Below, one piece after another: positions 6,780 to 12,546 of a stretch of 12,546 nucleotides of DNA; positions within the stretch are counted from its first letter, which is position 1; every line of letters begins with the position of its first letter. The notes beneath the pieces were generated by a model that saw nothing but the letters and a program-made list of their open reading frames with translations, was not told the origin of the DNA and ran no database searches. The stretch comes from an uncultured Alphaproteobacteria bacterium (GTDB lineage Bacteria > Pseudomonadota > Alphaproteobacteria > Puniceispirillales > Puniceispirillaceae). A program made the translations under genes and the position numbers. The stretch spans positions 1 through 12,546 of the forward strand of contig CAJYBL010000025.1 in the NCBI GenBank assembly GCA_913064995.1, read 5' to 3'.

Positions 6780-6955
6780 TTTTTCTGCTCCGCCTTAAAT
6801 CCTTGCTCGGCGTTAATGCATTGAACGCCACGTTAATACCATATCTTTTTACATTGTTTTTTTGGAGTCTGATATGGCACCACATAGATCATGCTAACAA
6901 ACAATTGGACGCGTATCACTAGCCAAATGAAATCGCCCTGCTAAAAGGTATCTTG

Positions 6956-7558
6956 CTAGAGGGCGCGGCCTTTTAATCTTTGCCCAAGCCTGTCAATGAT
7001 CACTTCGATATTCGGCAAAAACGGGTTGATGCGCTGGGCGGCGCGATAGGCCTGCAAGGCGCCTTGAAAATCGCCGGCCCGAACCTTGATCATGCCAAGC
7101 CCCGACAGCGCACCAAAATGGCGCGGCTCTAATTTGATCACTTGCAGGATATCATTTGCTGACCCGGCATCATCACCGCGAAAAAACCGAACCGTGGCGC
7201 GTTTGTTCCATGCTTCGGCAAAGGCAGGCTCGCGCGAAATGATGGCGCTAAACATGGCTTCGGCATCATCAAGCCGGCCCGCATTTATCATTTTGATAGC
7301 CCTATCCATTTGGCGGTTGATTGCCTGATCATCTGGATAGCGCGTCCAGATAGTCCAGATTTCGTGTTCAAGGCTGGCAGCGCTTGCATTTGACAGGCTT
7401 GTTTGTAATGCTGCAAATAGCTTGTCCAGTTTTGGATCATTTTGATCGGCATTTGCGGGTGCATGAGCAAGCGCAAGCATAGATGCTGCCAGAAACATGA
7501 TGATCTTTGACCCAATCGGCTTAGATCTGGTCACTTTAGTTTGCTGATCCCTCATCAT
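6956..7558 (-). CDS. Exported TPR-repeat protein
   Basis: This 200-residue protein has a signal peptide: basic residues to about 18, a hydrophobic core at 19-32, and an Ala-Asn-Ala cleavage site at 35-37, so it is probably periplasmic. The mature part carries about three TPR helices pairs: roughly 80-113 (Ala-Gly-Arg-Leu-Asp-Asp-Ala-Glu-Ala-Met-Phe), 114-146 (Ala-Glu-Ala-Trp-Asn-Lys-Arg-Ala), and 147-180 (Ala-Gly-Asp-Phe-Gln-Gly-Ala-Leu-Gln-Ala-Tyr). TPR repeats mediate protein-protein contacts; the partner is unknown. Tandem ATGs (7558, 7555) start the gene and no good Shine-Dalgarno is seen, so the exact start is uncertain. It lies 173 bases downstream of the rhodanese gene on the same strand. 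Confidence 0.8.
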   Translation of the reverse strand: MMRDQQTKVTRSKPIGSKIIMFLAASMLALAHAPANADQNDPKLDKLFAALQTSLSNASAASLEHEIWTIWTRYPDDQAINRQMDRAIKMINAGRLDDAEAMFSAIISREPAFAEAWNKRATVRFFRGDDAGSANDILQVIKLEPRHFGALSGLGMIKVRAGDFQGALQAYRAAQRINPFLPNIEVIIDRLGQRLKGRAL

Positions 7559-7731
7559 TTAAGACTATAGCGTCATCATGCGCTTGCCAAGCAATGACAT
7601 TTCAGGTCGCCCAAGCCGACTCATGATTTTGCAGCAAATCTTAATTGAGAGAAAATCAAAAAAATAGCATTTTAAGCTTTGCTGGTTTTTGTTCACGCTT
7701 TGATGATTTGGTGAGGTGTTTTGGGGTGGGT

Positions 7732-8133
7732 TTAACTTTGCCGCCAAGCAAGGCCAGCATTGCGCCAGCCATTTAAATGGCCGCGTTGCTGACCGGCATC
7801 AAGATCGCCTTCAAAGCCGTCACTAATATTAATGACGGTCTGATAGCCAGCCTCCAAAGCCGCATTGCCAGCAGCCAATGATCGGACACCAGATCGGCAT
7901 AGCATCAATAGGCTTGTGTCGCATGAAACGGCTGAACCAAGCGCGCGGGTGAAATCGGCATTTGGCGTGCCGTCCATTCCAACCCATTCGATTAGCACTG
8001 GCTGCCGGTCAAGCGCATCCAAATTGGCAATCCCAACAAAATGCCATTCAACTTTGGTTCGTACATCTACAAGCTGGGCATCCGAATTGGCAGCTAAATA
8101 GGCCCAAGCTTCGGCAGCGGTCATTTGCATCAT
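7732..8133 (-). CDS. Rhodanese-domain sulfurtransferase-like protein
   Basis: This 133-residue single-domain rhodanese has an N-terminal Leu-Val-Asp-Val-Arg-Thr-Lys-Val-Glu-Trp segment typical of the fold and the active-site loop Cys-Arg-Ser-Gly-Val-Arg-Ser, with catalytic Cys at residue 79. This Cys would carry a persulfide in sulfur transfer. The C-terminal Gly-Phe-Glu-Gly-Asp-Leu region is also family-like. A longer frame begins with TTG at 8163 but has no ribosome site; the ATG at 8133 has AGGA 11 bases upstream and is preferred. ATGs at 8130 and 8124 are also possible. It is divergent from acuI, separated by 276 bases. A link to sulfur from DMSP is conceivable but unproven. Confidence 0.85.
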   Translation of the reverse strand: MMQMTAAEAWAYLAANSDAQLVDVRTKVEWHFVGIANLDALDRQPVLIEWVGMDGTPNADFTRALGSAVSCDTSLLMLCRSGVRSLAAGNAALEAGYQTVINISDGFEGDLDAGQQRGHLNGWRNAGLAWRQS

Positions 8134-8284
8134 GGTTTCGGTTGTCCTGTTCGGGTGGTTCAAACGCCAGTATTAGCGATTGCTTTGTTGTTGCCAAGCC
8201 TCTTTTACTGATGTTTTGTTGTCTGCCCTGCCCTGGCATTACCTTGATTTCTGCCATGGCATTGGCTTCATCGACACCGTTTTG

Positions 8285-8307
8285 ATTGGCCTTATTGACC
8301 GGCCAAT
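8285..8307. promoter_or_regulatory. Inverted repeat between rhodanese and acuI, possible operator
   Basis: ATTGGCC (8285-8291) and GGCCAAT (8301-8307) are perfect complementary arms around 9 bases. The right arm overlaps a second palindrome, CCAATTGG (8303-8310). It sits in the divergent region 103 bases before the acuI ATG, a reasonable place for a regulator of acuI-dddP. No T-run follows, so a terminator is unlikely. The functional reading is inference. Confidence 0.35.
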
Positions 8308-8409
8308 TGGGATTGGTTGCTTGTGATGATTTGGGGTTTGGATTTGGGCTGTCTGGCTTTGGCAAAAAATGCTATTGAGGTAAGACAATTGCAATCAAGG
8401 AGCCACGCC

Positions 8410-9408
8410 ATGTCTAGTTTTAAAGCCCTTATGGTGCATCGTGATGAAGATAAAACTATTCGCCATGAAATGACTGAATTGCAGCATGGTGATTTGCCTG
8501 CAGATGGCGAAGTGCTGGTTGCGGTCAAATATTCAACCGTCAATTACAAGGATGGGCTGTGTCTGTCGGGTAAGGGCGGGCTGGTGCGAAACTATCCGCA
8601 TATTCCGGGCATTGATTTTGCTGGCGAGGTGGTCAGCAGTTCGGATAAACGTTACCAGCAAGGCGATCTCGTGGCGCTAACTGGATGGCGTGTTGGCGAA
8701 ATCTGGTGGGGCGGCTATGCGCAATTTGCCAAGGTGCGTGCCGATTGGTTGGTGCCGCTGGCCGATGGGCTTGATTGCCAGCAGGCGATGGCGATTGGTA
8801 CCGCTGGCATGACCGCCATGTTGTCGGTTTTGGCGCTTGAAGATGCCGGGGTCACGCCTGATATGGGCCCGGTTTTGGTGACTGGTGCGGCAGGCGGTGT
8901 TGGGTCGGTGGCAACAGCGCTGTTGGCTGCCCGAGGTTACAGCGTTACTGCGGTAACGGGCCGGCCTGAAACGGCCAATTATTTGCGGGGGCTAGGTGCA
9001 AATGATATTTTGGCGCGGGCCGAAATGCTGGAGGGTGGCGGGCGACCGCTAGAATCAGAAAGCTGGGCTGGATGTATTGACTCGGTTGGCAGCACCATAT
9101 TAGCGCGGGCTTTGGCGCAAATGAAATATGGTGGTGCGGTGGCAACCGTCGGGCTTGCTGGCGGGGCTGATCTGCCAACAACGGTGATTCCCTTTATCAT
9201 TCGCGGCGTATCGCTTTTGGGGATTGATTCGGTGATGGCATCCTATGAACGTCGGTTGTCTGCGTGGAACCGGCTGGCAAGCGATTTGCCAAAGCCGCAA
9301 TTATTGGCTGCGATGACGGTGATTGGGCTTGGCGACGTGCCGTCGGCTGGGGCTGATATTCTGGCTGGTAAAGTGCAGGGTCGATTGGTTGTCGATGTGA
9401 ATGCCTAA
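8410..9408 (+). CDS. acuI: Acryloyl-CoA reductase (NADPH), AcuI/YhdH family
   Basis: This 332-residue zinc-independent medium-chain dehydrogenase matches the AcuI/YhdH family. It reduces acryloyl-CoA to propionyl-CoA with NADPH (EC 1.3.1.84) in the cytoplasm, removing the toxic product of acrylate. Visible motifs are Tyr-Ser-Thr-Val-Asn-Tyr-Lys-Asp (41-48), Pro-Gly-Ile-Asp-Phe-Ala-Gly-Glu-Val (66-74), and the NADPH-binding Val-Thr-Gly-Ala-Ala-Gly-Gly-Val-Gly-Ser-Val-Ala (157-168). The start at 8410 is set by AAGGAG at 8397-8402, 7 bases upstream; an in-frame extension to 8317 is non-homologous. dddP follows 121 bases downstream on the same strand, which strongly supports the acrylate/DMSP role. 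A general quinone or enoyl reductase function (as in YhdH) remains an alternative. Confidence 0.88.
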   Translation: MSSFKALMVHRDEDKTIRHEMTELQHGDLPADGEVLVAVKYSTVNYKDGLCLSGKGGLVRNYPHIPGIDFAGEVVSSSDKRYQQGDLVALTGWRVGEIWWGGYAQFAKVRADWLVPLADGLDCQQAMAIGTAGMTAMLSVLALEDAGVTPDMGPVLVTGAAGGVGSVATALLAARGYSVTAVTGRPETANYLRGLGANDILARAEMLEGGGRPLESESWAGCIDSVGSTILARALAQMKYGGAVATVGLAGGADLPTTVIPFIIRGVSLLGIDSVMASYERRLSAWNRLASDLPKPQLLAAMTVIGLGDVPSAGADILAGKVQGRLVVDVNA

Positions 9409-9519
9409 ATTGGCCTGATGATGTGGCGCGAATAATGACAGCCACTTGATGATCAGAAAGTGATTGCCAAAAAGTTTTTTTGCGGTTTAGCTGACAAACA
9501 TTATCGGCAATATCTGCAT

Positions 9520-9524
9520 GGAGG
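9520..9524 (+). promoter_or_regulatory. Shine-Dalgarno GGAGG deciding the dddP start
   Basis: GGAGG ends 5 bases before the ATG at 9530. The alternative in-frame ATG at 9518 overlaps this motif and has no ribosome site of its own. Confidence 0.6.
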
Positions 9525-9529
9525 CGGCG

Positions 9530-10858
9530 ATGGATCAAACCATCATTGGCTCGAACCGAAAGATTGATCCGAACCGGCGGGCGCATCTAAAGGCTGATTT
9601 GACGCCTGACGATAATGATCGTGTTGAAATTGGCCCAACTGCTATGGCTTTTGCCGAATGGCAATCGGCTGGCATCACCCCGCCCGATATTCCGGCGTTA
9701 CGCGCCTACCGTCTGTCACGATTGCAAGAACAGATTCGGAAACATGATTGTGCTGGATTGCTGTTATTTGATCCGCTGAATATCCGGTATGCAACCGATT
9801 GCACCAATATGCAGCTTTGGATTGCGCATAATCCGGCACGCGCCGTTTTTGTGCCGCCCGAAGGCAAAATGATCCTTTGGGATTTTCACAATTGCGAACA
9901 TTTATCAGCGCATTTGCCGCTGATTGGCGAATTGCGGAGCGGTGCCAGTTTTTTCTATTTTGAAACGGGCGATCAAACGGTTGCGGCGGCCAAGGACTTT
10001 GCCAATCAGATTATCAATATCATGGCAAAGCATGCTGGTGCCAATAAACGGCTGGCCGTCGACAGAATCGAACATGTTGGCTATGCCGCGCTATGCGGTC
10101 TTGGTGTCATCGTTCTTGAGGGTCAGAATTTGACCGAACATGCGAGATCAATCAAGAATGACAACGAATTAAATGCCATGCGCTGTGCCATTCATGCTTG
10201 TGAGGCTTCCATTGATGAAATGCGAGCGATCATGCGGCCGGGGCTAAGCGAAAATGAATTATGGGCGGCCTTGCATGCTGGCAATATCAAACGCGGTGGT
10301 GAATGGATCGAAACACGGATTCTGGCCTCTGGCCCGCGAACAAATCCGTGGTTTCAGGAATGTGGCCCGCGGCTTATGCAGGCTGGGGATCTGATGGCCT
10401 TTGATACTGATCTTGTCGGTGCTTATGGTTATTGCTGTGATATTTCACGAACATGGATCATTGGTGATGTCGCGCCAAATGACCGACAAAAACATCTCTA
10501 TCAAACCGCCTATGATCATGTGATGACCAATATCGGGCTGATCGAAGCCGGCATGAGTTTTTCCGATATGACGCGGGTTTCGCATCGCTTGCCCGAGATG
10601 TTCCGCCCGCTTCGCTATGGCGTATTGGCGCATGGTGTTGGGCTATGCGATGAATATCCGTCGGTTCGCTATCCAGAAGATGTCGAGGCGCATGGCTATG
10701 GCGGTTGTTTTGAGGTTGGGATGACACTTTGTGTCGAGGCCTATATTGGCGCGGTTGGTGGGCATGATGGGGTCAAGCTTGAAGAACAGGTGCTTATAAC
10801 CGATTCGGGCGCGGTGCCTTTATCCACCTATCGTTATGAGGCGGCTTTTCTTGACTGA
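9530..10858 (+). CDS. dddP: DMSP lyase DddP (M24 peptidase-fold)
   Basis: This 442-residue protein belongs to the M24 (creatinase/Xaa-Pro peptidase fold) family but matches DddP, which splits dimethylsulfoniopropionate into dimethyl sulfide and acrylate. Hallmark stretches are Arg-Lys-Ile-Asp-Pro (10-14) near the start, Phe-Asp-Pro-Leu-Asn-Ile-Arg-Tyr-Ala-Thr-Asp (80-90), and Ser-Gly-Pro-Arg-Thr-Asn-Pro-Trp-Phe-Gln-Glu-Cys-Gly (267-279). The metal ligands described for DddP are all present: Asp292, Asp294, Asp304, His368, Glu403 and Glu418. Tyr363 and Asp374 sit where the residues reported as catalytic in DddP lie. The enzyme is cytoplasmic (no signal peptide). It follows acuI by 121 bases on the same strand, so the two likely form one DMSP/acrylate unit, although dddP may also have its own promoter. 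Converges with hpt. Confidence 0.94.
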   Translation: MDQTIIGSNRKIDPNRRAHLKADLTPDDNDRVEIGPTAMAFAEWQSAGITPPDIPALRAYRLSRLQEQIRKHDCAGLLLFDPLNIRYATDCTNMQLWIAHNPARAVFVPPEGKMILWDFHNCEHLSAHLPLIGELRSGASFFYFETGDQTVAAAKDFANQIINIMAKHAGANKRLAVDRIEHVGYAALCGLGVIVLEGQNLTEHARSIKNDNELNAMRCAIHACEASIDEMRAIMRPGLSENELWAALHAGNIKRGGEWIETRILASGPRTNPWFQECGPRLMQAGDLMAFDTDLVGAYGYCCDISRTWIIGDVAPNDRQKHLYQTAYDHVMTNIGLIEAGMSFSDMTRVSHRLPEMFRPLRYGVLAHGVGLCDEYPSVRYPEDVEAHGYGGCFEVGMTLCVEAYIGAVGGHDGVKLEEQVLITDSGAVPLSTYRYEAAFLD

Positions 10859-10871
10859 TCAATTAATTGAT
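10858..10871. repeat. Perfect AT-rich palindrome between dddP and hpt
   Basis: ATCAATTAATTGAT is a 14-bp perfect palindrome that starts at the last base of the dddP stop codon. It lies in the 36-base gap between convergent genes. It lacks the GC stem and T-run of an intrinsic terminator, so the role is unknown. Confidence 0.4.
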
Positions 10872-10894
10872 TACGGGGCTGGAAAGCTGGCTGG

Positions 10895-11440
10895 CTATTT
10901 TGCCCCTTTGACAACACCAATATGCGGCAGGTTGCGCCCCTGCTGAGCAAAGTCAATGCCATAGCCGATAACAAAGGCATCAGGTATATCAAATCCAACC
11001 CAATCAACATCGACATCAACTTCGCGACGCGAAGGCTTATTCAGCAAGGTACAAATCGACAGGCTTTTTGGTGATCGTGTTAACAGGATTTTTTGCACTT
11101 GCGATAATGTATGGCCGGTATCAACGATATCTTCGACAATCAACACATCACGATTTTTAATGGCTGTTTCAAGATCTTGAATGATGCGCACCTGACGCGA
11201 TGAAACCGTATCATCGCCATAAGAAGATACGGTCATGAAATCAACTTCAACCGGAAGCGCAAGGCGACGCACAAGATCGGCAATAAAAACAAATGAACCG
11301 CGTAATAGCCCGACTACAACAAGTTGTTCAGTGCCTTTGTAATGATCGGTGATTTGGCGGGCTAGATTATTTGTTCGAGCGGCAATTTCGGCCTCGGTAA
11401 TCAGAATGTCGATTTCCTGCTGGCTTGATAATACGGTCAT
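10895..11440 (-). CDS. hpt: Hypoxanthine phosphoribosyltransferase
   Basis: This 181-residue protein is a type I phosphoribosyltransferase of the Hpt family (EC 2.4.2.8). It makes IMP (and usually GMP) from hypoxanthine or guanine and PRPP in purine salvage. Motifs are Gly-Leu-Leu-Arg-Gly-Ser-Phe (44-50, pyrophosphate loop), Ser-Ser-Tyr-Gly-Asp-Asp (72-77, flexible loop), the PRPP-binding Val-Leu-Ile-Val-Glu-Asp-Ile-Val-Asp-Thr-Gly-His-Thr-Leu (99-112) with acidic pair Glu103/Asp104 and Asp107 as the likely base, and the C-terminal Val-Gly-Phe-Asp-Ile-Pro-Asp purine-binding segment (148-154). Length is normal. The ATG at 11440 has only a distant AGGGG upstream. It is convergent with dddP and divergent from the dehydrogenase at 11617, so it is probably a single-gene unit. 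Confidence 0.95.
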   Translation of the reverse strand: MTVLSSQQEIDILITEAEIAARTNNLARQITDHYKGTEQLVVVGLLRGSFVFIADLVRRLALPVEVDFMTVSSYGDDTVSSRQVRIIQDLETAIKNRDVLIVEDIVDTGHTLSQVQKILLTRSPKSLSICTLLNKPSRREVDVDVDWVGFDIPDAFVIGYGIDFAQQGRNLPHIGVVKGAK

Positions 11441-11486
11441 GCGCTAAGATTACCCCTGTCGTCCCAAGTGGTCTTTGATTGTTATG

Positions 11487-11515
11487 TCGGCGGCCACTTA
11501 ATGTCACACCGCCGA
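11487..11515. promoter_or_regulatory. Inverted repeat in the hpt-dehydrogenase divergent region
   Basis: TCGGCGG (11487-11493) and CCGCCGA (11509-11515) are perfect arms around 15 bases. The repeat overlaps the likely -35 position of the promoter whose -10 is at 11527, so a repressor bound here could block transcription toward the plus-strand dehydrogenase. This is inference. Confidence 0.35.
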
Positions 11516-11532
11516 TTTGGTTCCAGTATAAT
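11503..11532 (+). promoter_or_regulatory. Sigma-70-like promoter for the 11617 dehydrogenase
   Basis: TATAAT at 11527-11532 is a perfect -10 hexamer. With an 18-base spacer the -35 would be GTCACA (11503-11508), a 4 of 6 match to TTGACA. The start codon lies 84 bases after the -10. Confidence 0.42.
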
Positions 11533-11616
11533 CGTGCTGACAGAAATGGCTATGGCAAATTACGGTGACAGCAATGTCATTTCGGTTTTGGCTGGCAAAT
11601 GGAAAAGGAATATTCA

Positions 11617-12486
11617 ATGTCGAAAGTAGCATTTTTAGGTATGGGCGTAATGGGCTATCCGATGGCTGGCCATATCGCTGCCGCTGGTCATGAGTTAACT
11701 GTCTATAACCGAACAGCGGCCAAATCCGAAGCATGGGCTGCCCAGCATGGTGGCGCGGCTGCGTTAACACCGGCGGCGGCGGCGGCGGATGCCGATTTTG
11801 TGTTTTGCTGTGTTGGCGATGACCCTGATGTTTTGTCGGTTGCGCTTGGTGATGATGGTGCCATTCCGGCAATGAAAAGCGGCTCGGTCTTTATTGATAA
11901 TAGCACCGTTTCGGCCGATGTCGCGCGTCAGGTTTATGATGATGCCAAGGCAATGGGTGTTCACACGCTTGATGCGCCGGTATCAGGTGGTCAGGCAGGC
12001 GCGGAAAATGGCAAATTGACTGTTATGGTTGGGGGTGATGACGCTGTTTTTGCCGCGGCTTTGCCTTTGATTGAATGCTACGGGGCGCGGGTTGTTCATA
12101 TGGGTGGCGCTGGCAAGGGTCAACAGGCCAAGATGGTAAACCAGATTTGTATTGCCGGTCTTGTTCAGGCCTTGTCTGAAGGGTTGAGCTTTGCGATGGA
12201 TGCTGGTCTTGATACCGACAAGCTGCTTGAGGCCATTTCCGGTGGCGCGGCGCAATCATGGCAAATGGTTAATCGCGGCGAAACTATGGTCAAAGGCGAA
12301 TTTGATTTTGGCTTTGCCGTTGATTGGATGCGCAAGGATTTGCGGATTTGCCTAGAAGAAGCCAAACGTAATGGCGCTGATTTGCCCGTGACGGAAATTG
12401 TTGCTGGCTATTATGCCGAGCTAAGCGCCGATGGGTTTGGCCGAAATGATACTTCAAGCCTGATTCGCCGATTACGCCAATTCTAG
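11617..12486 (+). CDS. NAD(P)-dependent beta-hydroxyacid dehydrogenase (GarR/MmsB-like)
   Basis: This 289-residue protein is a typical short member of the 3-hydroxyisobutyrate dehydrogenase / tartronate semialdehyde reductase family. It has Gly-Met-Gly-Val-Met-Gly (8-13) for the dinucleotide, Asn31-Arg32-Thr33 after the second strand (a pattern that favours NADP), the loop Asp-Ala-Pro-Val-Ser-Gly-Gly (119-125), and catalytic Lys172 with Asn175-Gln176 (Ala-Lys-Met-Val-Asn-Gln) as in GarR-type enzymes. The C-terminal helical domain is complete (Phe-Asp-Phe-Gly-Phe-Ala-Val-Asp-Trp-Met-Arg-Lys-Asp-Leu). The ATG at 11617 is chosen because AAAAGGAA at 11603-11610 lies 6 bases upstream; the ATG at 11599 would put that motif inside the gene. 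It differs from the paralogue at 5312 in cofactor loop and length, so the two are unlikely to be simple duplicates. The substrate is unknown. Confidence 0.92.
   Translation: MSKVAFLGMGVMGYPMAGHIAAAGHELTVYNRTAAKSEAWAAQHGGAAALTPAAAAADADFVFCCVGDDPDVLSVALGDDGAIPAMKSGSVFIDNSTVSADVARQVYDDAKAMGVHTLDAPVSGGQAGAENGKLTVMVGGDDAVFAAALPLIECYGARVVHMGGAGKGQQAKMVNQICIAGLVQALSEGLSFAMDAGLDTDKLLEAISGGAAQSWQMVNRGETMVKGEFDFGFAVDWMRKDLRICLEEAKRNGADLPVTEIVAGYYAELSADGFGRNDTSSLIRRLRQF
11773..11787 (+). repeat. (GCG)5 trinucleotide run inside the dehydrogenase gene
   Basis: Five GCG codons in a row encode Ala53-Ala57 in the linker after the second Rossmann strand. Slippage here would change length in frame without breaking the protein. 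Confidence 0.6.
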
Positions 12487-12522
12487 TCTGGTGCCAATCT
12501 AGCCGGGCGGCAATCTAGTCTG
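12483..12522 (+). repeat. Degenerate 16-bp tandem repeat starting at the stop codon
   Basis: CTAG occurs at 12483, 12499 and 12515, spaced exactly 16 bases. Units 1 and 2 agree at 12 of 16 positions and both end in CAAT before the next CTAG. Unit 3 matches unit 1 over the first 8 bases (CTAGTCTG) and then diverges. The TAG of the first CTAG is the dehydrogenase stop. The last 60 bases of the window hold no gene. Confidence 0.55.
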
Positions 12523-12546
12523 AATTGGTGATGAATCAAAAAAGGC

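Noticed and set aside
9453..9481. Possible intrinsic terminator between acuI and dddP (CACTT...AAGTG then a T-run)
   Set aside because: The stem is only 5 bp and AT-rich, and it is separated from the T-run by several bases; read-through from acuI into dddP remains plausible.

Overview
The window looks like chromosomal DNA from a marine alphaproteobacterium, most plausibly of the SAR116 (Puniceispirillum-like) or a related roseobacter-like group. The best clue is a clear DddP-type DMSP lyase next to an AcuI-type acryloyl-CoA reductase, with alphaproteobacterial-style pyruvate kinase, hypoxanthine phosphoribosyltransferase and two beta-hydroxyacid dehydrogenases around them. The taxon is an inference from gene content. 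No rRNA, tRNA, CRISPR array, transposase or integrase was seen.

Layout. (1) 1-1302: the end of a three-gene amine/amino-acid oxidase cluster (HcnC-like FAD subunit, HcnA-like 2Fe-2S subunit, then the start of an HcnB-like subunit). The HcnB-like gene stops after 28 codons because the sequence jumps into the middle of a class III CoA-transferase gene at about 1286-1298. (2) 1299-2009: the C-terminal 236 residues of that CoA-transferase. (3) 2026-3375, minus strand: a DapA-superfamily aldolase/lyase followed by a small membrane-anchored hypothetical protein. (4) 3376-3782: a 407-base divergent intergenic region. (5) 3783-6268, plus strand: pyruvate kinase, then a beta-hydroxyacid dehydrogenase. 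(6) 6252-8133, minus strand: a tandem zinc-ribbon membrane protein, an exported TPR protein and a rhodanese. (7) 8410-10858, plus strand: acuI then dddP. (8) 10895-11440, minus strand: hpt. (9) 11617-12486, plus strand: a second beta-hydroxyacid dehydrogenase of the GarR/MmsB family, ending in a degenerate 16-bp tandem repeat.

How the genes work together. DddP cleaves DMSP to dimethyl sulfide and acrylate, and AcuI reduces acryloyl-CoA to propionyl-CoA. The pair therefore gives DMSP cleavage plus detoxification and assimilation of the acrylate product. The enzyme that loads acrylate onto CoA is not evident in the window. The two beta-hydroxyacid dehydrogenases could handle C3-C4 hydroxyacids, but their substrates cannot be read from sequence. 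Pyk and Hpt are core metabolism, so the DMSP genes sit among housekeeping genes and not in an obvious island.

The most important anomaly is the breakpoint near 1290. Glutamate codon use also differs across it: by hand count GAA:GAG is 7:12 in the first gene and 23:5 in pyk. This fits either a real deletion or rearrangement at a GC-rich microhomology, or a chimeric assembly. I did not find a convincing wholly new system. The candidate novelties are the breakpoint, the zinc-ribbon membrane protein, the DapA-like enzyme lacking the substrate-binding Arg, and several short palindromes near starts.
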